From contig CM037879.1 of assembly GCA_021292165.1 (NCBI GenBank), positions 285,856,272-285,920,271 on the forward strand: a stretch of DNA of 64,000 nucleotides, given 5' to 3'. A program made the translations under genes and the position numbers. Positions 42,002 to 51,798 of this stretch are shown one piece after another. The notes beneath the pieces were generated by a model, which had not been told where the DNA came from, searched no databases, and was given only the letters and a program-made list of their open reading frames with translations. This DNA comes from Shinisaurus crocodilurus. Its lineage: Eukaryota; Chordata; Lepidosauria; Squamata; Shinisauridae. The stretch's first letter is position 1; each line of letters opens with the position of its first letter.

Positions 42002-42137
42002 CAGGGTTAGGCAACCTGAAGTCCTCCAGATGTTTTGGACTACAACTCTCAGAATCTCTGACCAATGGCCATGCTACCTGGGGCTTATGGGAGTGGTAGT
42101 TCAAAACATCTTAGTGGTATCAGGTTGCCCACCCCTG
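42002..42137. mobile_element. MITE-A with 8-bp target duplication
   Basis: Flanks GCTTGGAG (41994-42001) and CCTTGGAG (42138-42145) match at 7 of 8. Ends CAGGGTTAGGCAACCTG and, inverted, CAGGTTGCCCACCCCTG. Confidence 0.75.
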
Positions 42138-42690
42138 CCTTGGAGATAGAGAAATCCGTACTCTTGAATAGAAAACACTTGCACAAATCTCGTAACACCA
42201 CCGCCAAGCATTTCTTATAATGTTTTGCAAGCCGACTAATGGGACACCTGTGGCAAAATGTTTACACTCTTATCTGTAGTGGTGAGGGAGGCAACAGATC
42301 TTTTAGCCTTAGCGACAGAACAATTTGTTTCCTCCACACAAGCACTGCATGAGTGGGAGCACAGCATGGCCTTTAATGCTCCATCCTCATTCGCCACGCA
42401 CTCAAAGTGCGATGCTGGAAATTGTGCTCAACTAGGGAACCTAACAACAGCCCACGAAGCACACGAGAAAACATCTCTTACTGTTAAGCGAGGGGTCCCC
42501 TCCCTTCACCCAATGTCTGCGCACGGACAGCTGGATCTGCTGGGAAAGAATGCGACTGCGAGGAGAACAAGATCATGCAACCGAGGCAGAATCTGTGGGT
42601 ACAGTAGCCCCGTCTACACTGCAGGAGTAAACTCACTGACCCACGTTATTTATTTATCTAAGGTACCGATATGCTATCCTTCGGTTAAAC

Positions 42691-42827
42691 CTGGCTTCCC
42701 CAACCTAGTGCCATCCAGATGTTCTCCATGACAACCCCCATCCTTCCCTAACAATTGGCCATGCTGCCTGGGGCTGATAGGAGTTGTAGTCCAAGACATC
42801 AGGAGTGCACTGAGTTGCGGAAGGCTG
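42691..42827. mobile_element. MITE-A with perfect 8-bp target duplication
   Basis: GGTTAAAC flanks both sides (42683-42690 and 42828-42835). Ends CTGGCTTCCCCAACCTAGTG and, inverted, CTGAGTTGCGGAAGGCTG. This is the cleanest proof in the window that MITE-A moves with hAT-type 8-bp duplications. Confidence 0.8.
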
Positions 42828-42835
42828 GGTTAAAC

Positions 42836-44010
42836 ACTCCCAAGTTGGCTCACGTTGAACCAATGAACTATGAAATGCTATCGGAATTCAGTAACAAATA
42901 ATAAAACATTGAAACTGCAGCAGTAACAATGCATGACAGAATGCTAAAGTGCAAATAGAACAGTAAGGCAATTGAAGAAAAGCAGCTACAAAAACTGCCA
43001 GAATGCCCAGCAAATAAAGAGGCCTTCCACCTGGAATCGATATGGTGTCTGATCTGGTGCCAGGTGAGGCTCTCTGGGGAGGGCAATCCATGTACGGGGC
43101 ACTTCAACCAAGACTGCCTGGTCCCTTGTCAGTATTCAAGGGGATGGGAGGACTCAGAGGAGGACTTTTCACAATCAGTGTATGGTTCAGGCAGGCTTGT
43201 TTGGTAGGAGGTGATCCTTCATTATGCAAAGGGACGTGTGTGTGTCAGGTGTAGATCTCCGGGTATAGCTTCAGTTATATTTGTTTCAACATCTCCAAAA
43301 AACAAATGCTCTTAACTGAACAGGGATTACGTGACCCAGAGAAATCAGGGATCTCATTCCTACGCATGCCCTGTGGCCTGCCTGCCTGCTTTCCCTCTCC
43401 GTTCAAGTAGGAGCTGCGGGCATATGCATCAGCATGAGTCTTAAGTAAATAAGATTCAGGGGAGGGGAGGCATGTGAATGTCTCTTGCGCTGACTCCCAA
43501 ATAAAGCATAAACCAATCTTCCGGTGTAATAAGCAGATACTTGTGGCTCTGCACTAAGAACAGATGGATAATGGAACCCGAATCATGTCAGTTATTTGCA
43601 TAATTTACTCTCCATCTGAGAGATGGGGGCAATTTGGATATAGGCATACTCCCTAGCTTCACTGCTTTTGGGCCTCATTCCTTTTGCCCCATTCAAATGG
43701 GTGGATCAAAGGTGCCCACAATTCCCCCCACCCGCCCGCCCCATACAGCAAGATGCAGTGGGAGGGCTTCATTTCCATCTGAGGCAGCAAAACAGTCTTT
43801 CCTCTGATTGAAGCGGCAGATTTTTGGGTGGAAAAAAAGAACACCAAGAGCAAACTGCCTCTGACCGTGTCCTCTTCCTCCCTAACAAGCAGCAGTTTGG
43901 GGTTTGTTTTTTGTTTTTTTTAAAGGAAATCAGTGTAAGGAGACAGTGTCTGTGCATGTGTGGAATCCCCTCTATAAAGTGTACATTTATTCTATAAATG
44001 GGTTTTACAG
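42836..44010. other. unassigned stretch, no gene recognised
   Basis: Frames at 42868-43107 (minus) and 43042-43254 (plus) lack domains. A C-rich run lies at 43721-43741. No repeat is named. Confidence 0.35.
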
Positions 44011-44014
44011 AATA

Positions 44015-44268
44015 CAGTCATGCCTTGGATTGAGAGCATAATTCGTTCCGGAAACGTGCTTGTAATCCAAAACACTCTTATATCAAAACGAGATCCCCCC
44101 CCCCAAAAAAAATTGTACAGAGATTTTTAATTTAAGCCGTACTACAGTACTTGTATTGCAAGTCGTCGCTTGTATATCAAGTAAAAAAATATATTAAATA
44201 AATATTTTAAAATTTGCTTGTCTTGCAAAACGCTCTCAAACCAAGTTACTTGCATTCCAAGGTATTAC
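44015..44268. mobile_element. MITE-D, reverse orientation
   Basis: TA at 44013-44014, then CAGTCATGCCTTGGATTGAG. The right end is the inverse TTGCATTCCAAGGTATTACT, abutting a short TATC repeat (44271-44287). It holds the uninterrupted middle (CCGTACTACAGTACTTGTAT) that the copy at 38532 has lost. Confidence 0.7.
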
Positions 44269-44348
44269 TATCTATCTATCTATCTATAGTATATCGGAAT
44301 GCAATTTTTTTCATATTTTCCCTTCTCCTTTCTGCCAAAGGGCCTGGA

Positions 44349-44810
44349 ATAGTAGTGTTGAACCTCAGACCCATGGACCAAATCCAGCTTGCCTTGGGTC
44401 CCAATCCAGTCCTCTAGGCTCCTGGAGATGGCCACACTCTGTTCTTTTGCCCCCCTTCCCCCCCAACCACCAATCATTTAGTGGTTTCCTGACTTTTGCA
44501 CAGTTCTCCCCCCATTCTAAAAGGCTCAAGGGCCTCTCCTAAGGCTTACTTCTTACTAAGAGCTTTAAGTTTTAATCCCTGTGAGGGATGCTTTGACTTG
44601 GATTCCTGCACTGAGCAGGGGGTTGGACTCGATGGCCTTATAGACCCCTCCTAACTCCACTAATTCTATGATTCTATAATATGCTGGTCTTTTGGCCCCG
44701 CCCCTTTTGCCTTTGGCCTCTCCCACCACTGGGATGCAGCCCCCCCCCCCCCCGAGAGCTTCTCCGAAACTGAATTTGGCTCTTGGGATGAAAGATATTC
44801 GACACCCCTG
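44349..44810. mobile_element. hAT-like non-autonomous element, split by CR1
   Basis: The left end TAGTGTTGAACCTCAGAC and right end ATATTCGACACCCCTG are inverted. The body text GGCTCAAGGGCCTCTCCTAA, TTTGCCTTTGGCCTCTCCCA and GAGAGCTTCTCCGAAACTGA is shared with 60196-60571. The C run at 44741-44753 is also in that copy. Confidence 0.6.
44579..44678 (+). mobile_element. CR1 3' tail inserted in the hAT-like element
   Basis: CTGTGAGGGATGCTTTGACT, CTGAGCAGGGGGTTGGACTC, GATGGCCTTATAGACCCCTC and AATTCTATGATTCTATA. About 100 bases, severely 5'-truncated. Confidence 0.75.
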
Positions 44811-44864
44811 ACTGGTCCAGAAAAACTCTGGCAGGCTGACACCTTTATACATGTAATATGAGAC

Positions 44865-45200
44865 ATGGTTCACGTGACATGACAGCCCATTGTGGGTTAC
44901 TTAACCTCTGATGAGCCACAGCACATGCCGGCCGCCCTTTTGAATCGGCAACCCTCAATCAGGAGGTTGCCATCCAAATTCAGCCAACAGGGGTTATGGG
45001 AGGGTTAACCCCTCAGCCTCCTGTAGGGTTATGCAAGGGTTGTTTAAGCCTCACGTAAGTCCTGATAGCTGCATTCGCACAACACGACAACCCCCAACTG
45101 GGGGTTGCCTATTCAAAAGTGAGGCTGGCACGTACCATGCCTCACCGTGACTTAAATAACCTATGGTGGGGCCTGGCATGTCATACAAAATGGGTCAATA
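44865..45200. mobile_element. palindromic element, degenerate
   Basis: TGACATGACAGCCCATTGTG to ACTTAACCTCTGATGAGCC at the left is loosely mirrored by GACTTAAATAACCTATGGTG and CTGGCATGTCATAC at the right. Inside, CAACCCTCAATCAGGAGGTT and CAACCCCCAACTGGGGGTTG are two smaller palindromes. Confidence 0.4.
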
Positions 45201-45208
45201 ATGTTAGA

Positions 45209-45266
45209 AGTAGATGAATAAAACAGACAGAAAATGAAGTAGATGAATAAAACAGACAGAAAGTGA
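45209..45266. repeat. 29-bp tandem duplication
   Basis: Two copies of a unit starting AGTAGATGAATAAAACAGAC, at 45209-45237 and 45238-45266, with one mismatch. Confidence 0.9.
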
Positions 45267-45269
45267 AGT

Positions 45270-45345
45270 TTGTGGATATAGGATAGCCTTGCAGTGCTAT
45301 CCTATATCCACATATCTGGGAGTAAGATTCATTGGCAAATTTTCT
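45270..45345. mobile_element. MITE-C, partial
   Basis: GTGGATATAGGATAGCCTTG meets its own inverse GCAGTGCTATCCTATATCCA, two family ends head to head, followed by CATATCTGGGAGTAAGATTC. Confidence 0.45.
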
Positions 45346-45349
45346 GAGT

Positions 45350-46250
45350 GAAATAAAATTATAAAAATGAAACTGTTGTAAATAATAGCTTACAGGGAAA
45401 TCCCCCTGGCTAAGCAGCTTAACAAATCAGGCCAGGCTTCTAACAGAATGAAACCACTACTACAACAGAACGTGTTGAACATGCTAATCTTTTTATATAG
45501 AAGAAACGCAGGCTAAGAGGAAACATCTTTGCCTCCACATGGCTGTTAGGAAACCCCCACCTTTGTGACTCTGTTAATTAGCTCTGCATCCTGAGTGACC
45601 CTGTCACTGCACCTACTAATTGTTTTTTAAAACCCAAGAACAAATTAGATTGCAACTTTTTTGGTGGGATCCCCTGCCATTGCTATTCCAAAACAATGGA
45701 TTCTGTTCCTTTAAAAAAAACAAAACCAAATTTGGGAAGATATGGGAAGAAAGAATCACAATGTGAAGATGGAGTTCATGCCATATTGCAATCACTGATG
45801 TAGAAAAAGTAACAAAACATCTCCATTTGCATCTCTTGCTTCACAAGTTCAACAGAATTTCAAGCCTGCTACATTCCTTTTCCAATTAAAAATGTTATTA
45901 TGCACAATTAACTGTTCAGAGTTCAGTTATCTGCTAGCAAGCAAGGCCACCTGTGGGAGGAGAGATCAAGGAAAACGGAGTTGCAATGTTACCAAGAGCA
46001 GATAAAAAGCAAATCTACAAAACTAAAAAATTAAACGTGCAATGAAAGTGGATTGTATCTGCCAGCAGAAGACAGTTGCTTCTTAAGTGGCACAATCAGT
46101 TGTTTTCTAACTATGTTCTGGGGAACCTGGGAGTTCCTTCAAGAGAAGATAAGCGATGGCAGACAAGCTTCCTTTAAAAAGAAAAAGAAAAAAGGCTTGC
46201 CCATCCTGAACCAATGTTCCCTTGCCATGTGCAGCCTACAACAGAGTTTT
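45350..46250. other. unassigned stretch, no gene recognised
   Basis: AT-rich DNA without long frames and with no repeat named. Confidence 0.35.
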
Positions 46251-46255
46251 GGGGT

Positions 46256-46440
46256 CATAGGAACATAGGAAGCTGCCTTATCATGAGTCAGACCATTGGT
46301 CCATCTAGCCCAGTATTGTCAACACTGACCAGCAGCAGCTCTCCAGGGTTTTTCCAGCCCTACCTAGAGATGCCGGGGATTGAACCTGGGACCTTCTGAT
46401 GCAAAGCAGGGCCTCTTCCACGGATGTATGGCCCCTCCCG
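46256..46440 (-). mobile_element. SINE-T
   Basis: AGGAACATAGGAAGCTGCCT, AGCCCAGTATTGTCAACACT, CCAGCCCTACCTAGAGATGC, TTGAACCTGGGACCTTCTGA, then a degraded head TTCCACGGATGTATGGCCCC. Confidence 0.7.
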
Positions 46441-46513
46441 CCTATTAGGTCAAATTAGGAACACAGCCATGCTGGATAATTCCTATGTCTGCCCCATTCA
46501 CATATAAATGCCA

Positions 46514-46570
46514 TGTGTGTGGGGGGGTGGGGTGTGTGTGTGTGTGTGTGTGGGTGGGTGGGTGGGTGGG
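46514..46570. repeat. (TG)n/(GGGT)n microsatellite
   Basis: TG and GGTG/GGGT units with a G run. Apparent frames over it are artefacts. Confidence 0.85.
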
Positions 46571-46791
46571 AGATCTAGGTGTTGTTTTCTAACAAAAGAT
46601 GCAACAAAAAAACTATACATGCATGTGAGAAGAGTTCCCTTCCTTGCCTCAACTCTGCCCCACAGTCTGCAACTTCAGACCCTTTTCTCCCTTGACTGCT
46701 GGTATCATAGCTCAGCTAAAAGAGGAGTTTGGGCAAAATAAGAGGGAGTAGGAGGGGGAGAGAGTTCGGCTCCCTTATTTTGTAAACTTAG

Positions 46792-47003
46792 GGAACTGAT
46801 TTATACCAGGTCAGACTATTTGTCCATCTAGCACAATATTGCCCACTCTGACTAGCAGCAGCTTTCCAAGATCTCTAGCAGAGAAAGGGCTTTCCCATGA
46901 GCTGCTACCAGATCCTTTGAATGGAGACTTCAGGGACAGAACCTGGGATCTGCTCCAGGCAGTGCATGTAAGCTCTGTATCATTAACTGGCACCAGTTCT
47001 ACC
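46792..47003 (-). mobile_element. SINE-T, long variant
   Basis: GATTTATACCAGGTCAGACT, CACAATATTGCCCACTCTGA, the extra segment GAGCTGCTACCAGATCCTTT (compare 10234-10449), B box ACAGAACCTGGGATCTGCTC, head near CAGTTCTACCCCA. Confidence 0.65.
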
Positions 47004-47006
47004 CCA

Positions 47007-47290
47007 TGGAGCATGTGAAGCTACCTTGTACCCCAGCCTTCAATAATCTGGGGCCCTGCAGATATGTTGGAGCTGCAATTCCCTTCATTCCCAGCCAGCA
47101 AGAGCTGCAGCCCCACATGTCTGGGGGGCACAAGTTTGGGGAAGGCCATTGTACCATGTCAAGCCATTGGTCTGTCTAGCCCAATACTGCCTACCCTGAC
47201 TGCAAAAGGTCTCAAGATTCTTTGATACAGGGATAGGATGGGTTGAACCTGGAACCCTGTAGCATGAGCTACAAAAGCCTTCCCATTTTT
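47007..47290 (-). mobile_element. SINE-T, split by MITE-A
   Basis: AGCATGTGAAGCTACCTTGT at the left, then after the insert TTGTACCATGTCAAGCCATT, CCCAATACTGCCTACCCTGA, GGGTTGAACCTGGAACCCTG. It stands in tandem with the previous SINE. Confidence 0.65.
47034..47148. mobile_element. MITE-A nested in SINE-T, with duplication
   Basis: Flanks TTGTACCC (47026-47033) and TTGTACCA (47149-47156) match at 7 of 8, and the SINE text is continuous without the insert. Ends CAGCCTTCAATAATCTGGGG and, inverted, CAAGTTTGGGGAAGGCC. Confidence 0.75.
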
Positions 47291-47354
47291 TACATTTACT
47301 TTTTAAAACTGAAATCCGGCTCTTCTTCAAAAGAAATTAAAGCAGCTTAAAACG

Positions 47355-47715
47355 GGGGGCTTTTCTACATAAGGCATTCATCATGTGCTCATCATTCCCT
47401 AATCACGGTTGTTTCAGGTTCTTTAGGCAATGGCGTGACCCTCTAGTTTTGCTTCTGTGTCTAGCCAGCACTTCCGGCGAGATTTTTTAGAGCAGGGAAA
47501 ATGCAGCATTTAATTGTGAAAGTGAAAGAAAGTGTGATTTCCTCTTGTGTATTTGCGCTATTCCGCTAAACCACAGTGGCACCTAGAGGTTATGTAACAG
47601 AAAAACAGGTAAGGAAACGTTCCTCGTGTAGTGCCCGGATGTCAATCCTGTGATGAGATTGAAAGTAGTTACAGCAGATTCTCGGCCCATTAACAGCCTC
47701 GTGTAGAAAAGTTCA
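47355..47715. mobile_element. palindromic element with CTTTTCTACA ends
   Basis: GGCTTTTCTACATAAGGCAT at the left mirrors GCCTCGTGTAGAAAAGTTCA at the right. The interior is non-repetitive (about 320 bases) with GTGAAAGTGAAAGAAAGTGT. No flanking duplication was confirmed. Confidence 0.45.
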
Positions 47716-48565
47716 GGAAAATCGCATCTATATCCTTTATCTGCGCAGGTTTTTTGTTGTAAAGATTAGGCAGCATCACCCACTTCATAAATGCAGACAT
47801 ATAAAACAACAAGCATTCATATTTAATCCCCATAATATCTCTGGCCCCCAGAGTTCAAGCACAAAAATGGCAAGGCGTCCACAGGCCTAGGCAGTGACCC
47901 ACATGAACCAAGGCATAAACATTACTAAGAAAAAAAATTATATATCCTAGTAGTGAATTCATTCTCTGAATGTGGATCCTTAAGTAGCCAAAATGGAACT
48001 ATCCATTCACAAGGGGGAGGGATTGGCAGGCTCACGGGAACCCCCAAGCATTGTATAAGTATGAACAAAATCCTTGGGAAACAAAAACAACAAACAAACC
48101 CTAAAGTGGGGACAGGGTGGGGGGAACCCAAAACAGCCCAATGAGGACTGAGAATGCTCAGTGGCCATGGAATGTGATGGGGAGGGGGAAACCAGGAGGA
48201 GAGTGAATGGAATGGAGTATCCAGGAAAAGGGCTTGGCTGGCTGTAACCCCAAGCAGACGGCAACATTTTGTGGCAGGGCCACTCATGAAGGAGATTTCT
48301 ATCCCGCCTTCTCTTGCTGTGACAATACTCTGGGTGACTGTCCCAGAATCCTCTGCAACACACTGAGCTGACATGTCAGATATTTCAGAGATCTCCAGCA
48401 CACAAATCAAGATAGAAAGGGTCTGCCTGAAGGTAGAAGGTTTGAAAACCACTGCTGTCGAGAACAGGAATTGATCCATGTCCCTCATTTTTGTTTTCAT
48501 TGAGAGGAACCCCCAATGACAATCTGATTTTGGACAGGGCTGACAAAAAGGGCCATTCCCCTTGG
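47716..48565. other. unassigned stretch, no gene recognised
   Basis: The minus-strand frame 47925-48500 (191 codons) is the longest non-transposon frame in the window. It has no domain, and another frame opposes it over the same bases, so I do not call a gene. Confidence 0.35.
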
Positions 48566-48568
48566 TCT

Positions 48569-48665
48569 AACACAACCTTCCCCAACCTGATGCCTTCCAG
48601 ATGTGTTGCACTGCAACTCTTTCTGCTTCTGTCAGCTCTTTCTGCCAATTGGTTTCAGCACTGAG
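48569..48665. mobile_element. half MITE-A
   Basis: CCTTCCCCAACCTGATGCCT, CCAGATGTGTTGCACTGCAA, with no matching right arm before the SINE-M. Confidence 0.45.
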
Positions 48666-48914
48666 GGCCAATGTGGCATAGTAGTTAGAGTGTTGGACGG
48701 GGACTCGGGAGATCCGGGTTCTAAGTCCCCGCTCGGCCATGAAGCTCACTGGGTGACTTTGGGCCAGTCACTGACTCTCAGCCTAACCAACTTCACAGGG
48801 TTGTTGTGAGGATAATACGGAGGGGAGGAGAAGGAGTATCATGTAAGTCGCCTTGGGTTCCTTCCAGGAAAAAAGGCAGGATATAAAAATAATAAATAAA
48901 TTAAATAAATAAAC
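48666..48914 (+). mobile_element. SINE-M, full length
   Basis: The tRNA-like head GGCATAGTAGTTAGAGTGTT (A box) and GGAGATCCGGGTTCTAAGTC (B box) is followed by the CORE-like GACTTTGGGCCAGTCACTGA and CACAGGGTTGTTGTGAGGAT. The 3' part GTAAGTCGCCTTGGGTTCCT ends in an AAATAAATTAAATAAATAAA tail. This is the best copy in the window and defines the family here. Confidence 0.8.
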
Positions 48915-49039
48915 TCCAATGGCAGGAAGAAGCATTAGGAAAGGTCTATATTTATTTGAGCATATATGCCAAAAGACAAAGGATGGGTAAAAGGAAGATA
49001 AGTTATCCTTTAAAAAAAAAAACCAAAACAAGAAGAAGC

Positions 49040-49668
49040 CTGGGGCATGGGTGGCAAGGGTTCAGGGCTGGAACGCCAGGGCCGGGGAAGATGGAGGCGG
49101 AGATAAACAGTAGGCCCAAGGTTTGGCACGGGTTCCGGGCAACAGAGTCCACACAGGGGCCAGAGGCAGAGGGCAAGTCCAGGCAACAGGCAGAAGGTCC
49201 AGCACGGGTTAGAGCAACAGAATCCAAACAGGGACCAGAGGCAGAAGACAAGTCAAGCAGAGTCCAGGCAAGGGTCAGAGGCAGAAGACAAGAATAAACA
49301 GAGTCCAAACACATACCAGGCAGAGCAAGGGCCAGAGGCAGGAGCGTAGGTCGAGAGCAGTCACGGGTCAAACATCAGGCAAGTCAAAGCAAGGACCAAG
49401 GTTGATCACTGGAAGCAGGAACTGGCTGCAGACAACACAGAGGTGTGTGTTGCTGTGGCAGGGGTTGAAGTCAAATTACAGCCCTTATATAGGTCTTTCT
49501 GGCTGCTCCCAGCTGGGCTGCATTAGCTGGCCTGAGAGCAGCTAGGAGCAGGAGGCTATACCCTGCGAGCGACTACAAACCCCGGGCTCGCTCCTGCAAG
49601 GAGGTAGCGTTGCCACCAGGTGGAGCTGTGGCGCTACCCTGGAGGAGCGGATCCTGATAAAGCCCTGA
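49040..49668 (-). mobile_element. probable LTR of a Gypsy-like retrotransposon
   Basis: Reverse-complement text starts TCAGGATCCGCTCCTCCAGG. It has a TATA-like box in CCTATATAAGGGC (about 49484-49496, inverted), then TGACTTCAACCCCTGCCACA as the likely transcript start region. A repetitive part follows with several diverged ~50-base units (CTTGCCTGGACTCTGCTTGA and kin, 49140-49330). No internal coding region is adjacent on either side, so it would be a solo LTR. TG/CA ends and a duplication were not verified. Confidence 0.45.
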
Positions 49669-49669
49669 C

Positions 49670-51320
49670 CTATTCATCCAAATACAGAATTCCCCTACCT
49701 CCCCAAAATCACTTTTGCTGCTTCCTAAAAGGGGAGTTCCTTTGAATACAGGACAGCTATTGAGAACACCTCTCTAAAAGCCCCTGACTTTTCAACTCAG
49801 CGTAATGACAGTATTGTTAAGAGGATGCTAGTACTGCTCAAAGGATCACAATACGTTAGGGGTCACTATCAGTTGCCATGAGGCTGCAGAGGCAAGAGAA
49901 GCACACTCTGGCTCCAGTCACTGGCCAGAGGACCGAAGGATGCGGGGGGGGGGGGGGCTTGGTCCGCCTCCATCTCAGCCAACACCACTGAAAGAGGATC
50001 AGCCTGCAACCAACTGGATTTAAATACTGGTTAGATACTCTCCTTGTGGCCGTTCTCAAAGTGATCTCCCTTACCTTTTCTCCCTACTCCTCTTCTTAAG
50101 GGTGTCTAGACTGTAATCCAGAAGCCAGCATCTTTCTTTTGATTTATGTTAGTTACTGTAGGCACTCTGCAAATAACGAAAAAGATGGGGGGGACCTGCA
50201 ACTGATTGCCAGGTTTCAGGGGAGGCTGGTGACTCCTGTTTTGGTGGGGCTCCTTATCTATTGCAGGTATTTCAGAGTCTATTCTGAACGTTACAGGAGC
50301 TATCCAAGGTGCTGAACGCCATCTCCAAAATAGGTTCACCACCATGGAGCACTATGGATAGCTCCTATAAAGCTCAGAATAAAAGCTGCAATGGAGAAGA
50401 AGCCCCACCAAAATAGGAGTCACCAGCCTCCCCCACCAGGTTTGCAGTGGTGGTGATGGTGGTGGGGATCTCCCTGTAGATGGCAGACTAAGAGGACGCA
50501 GGCTACAGCTGCACACTGGCAAATAGGGCTGGTCACACAGGTAGGCATGGTTGAGTACCTACTGAGGACCCATAACCTTGCAGGGGCTCACTGACAAGAG
50601 CCCCCTGGAGTTGCTCTTCCTCTTCACCACTGCAACCTGCTTGTTCACCTGCCTCTTGCTCTGGCCCAGTCAATGGTGGTGGTGAGGAGGAGGAGCAGGA
50701 GATGTGACTGCCTACTTGCTCACGGGCTCTCTGCCTCTGAAGCAAGCAAGTGGTGGCGAGGAGGAGGAGGAGGAGGAGGAGGAGGAGGAGGAGGAGCAAC
50801 AGCAGCCGGTGACTATGGCCGTGAGCAGGTAGACTCACTGAGGGAGGGGGCCCATTGAGGGCCCCCTCAAAACCTGAAGCTGGCAATGCTGGCAAATCCA
50901 AGGAAGTGACAATGGGTTGCGGCAGCTGGTTGGGCCTTGCATTTTCAGGCTGAGTGGAAGCTTCCCCATAAGCGATACAAATGTACATCACCAGCACAGG
51001 CCCAGTCATAGCACCCAGAGGCAGCTTGAAGGAAGCATGCGTGTGCAACCCATGCCTGCTGCAACAGTTTTGGGTGGAGGAAGGGTACTGTGTCTCACGC
51101 CACTGTTTTTCTAGAAGGGTAGGGGGTCTTTACCATTGGTAGGGGCCTTCTCCTACCTTGCAGAAACCCACAAGTTTGTGTCCACACGTAGGCAATGAAG
51201 GTTACAAACAGATTATATAATAAGCATCATCATCATCTTTAGATTATGGCTAATGAAAGACAAAAGAAAGACTGTTACCAGTACCATCAATTAGCTAAGC
51301 AAGCTCCCTGCAGCGCATGG
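49670..51320. other. unassigned stretch with (GAG)n tract
   Basis: 50757-50796 is a pure GAG/GGA run. It makes poly-Leu or poly-Glu stretches in long frames (for example minus 50533-51048), which I regard as artefacts. A G run lies at 49946-49957. No gene is recognised. Confidence 0.45.
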
Positions 51321-51327
51321 ATGAACA

Positions 51328-51388
51328 TATGATACTGGCTTATACTGAGTCAGGCACTTGGTCCATCTAGTTCAGTACCCTCTATAAT
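51328..51388 (-). mobile_element. SINE-T 3' end scrap
   Basis: ATACTGGCTTATACTGAGTC, GGCACTTGGTCCATCTAGTT: only the last ~60 bases of the SINE. Confidence 0.6.
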
Positions 51389-51578
51389 TAGCACATTGTC
51401 AATCCATCAGCTGCACATGCAAATACACATGCAGATATACATGCAAATGCAAGGCTGAGAGAGCAAGGAGAAGATCACCGGGAGCCAGCTGTTCACATCT
51501 TCTCAGGGGCTGTCAATTTCTGCATGGGGAAACTGTGGCTTTGCAAAGAACCTTGAGTCACATTCATTTTCTGTCATC

Positions 51579-51581
<3 letters not shown>

Positions 51582-51617
<36 letters not shown>
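51582..51617. repeat. (TA)n microsatellite
   Basis: About seventeen uninterrupted TA units, a cruciform-prone tract about 100 bases from the CR1 3' end. Confidence 0.9.
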
Positions 51618-51619
<2 letters not shown>

Positions 51620-51798
51620 AACCCAACCAGAAGAAGTACAAATTTATCTCAATCAAAAGAGAGCAATCAGAACAAGCAAGTGAAGTGTTTCTTTTTTCTT
51701 TCTTTTTTACTGCGAAACATAGAATCATAGAAAAGTAGAGTTGGAAGGGGCCTACAAGGCCATCGAGTCCAACCCCCTGCTCAATGCAGGAATCCAGG

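Noticed and set aside
47925..48500. 191-codon minus-strand frame
   Set aside because: No recognisable domain, opposed by other frames over the same bases, and without a credible promoter or splice context.
50533..51048. 171-codon minus-strand frame with poly-Leu and acidic runs
   Set aside because: Its length is due to the (GAG)n microsatellite. There is no domain and no signal of selection to see.
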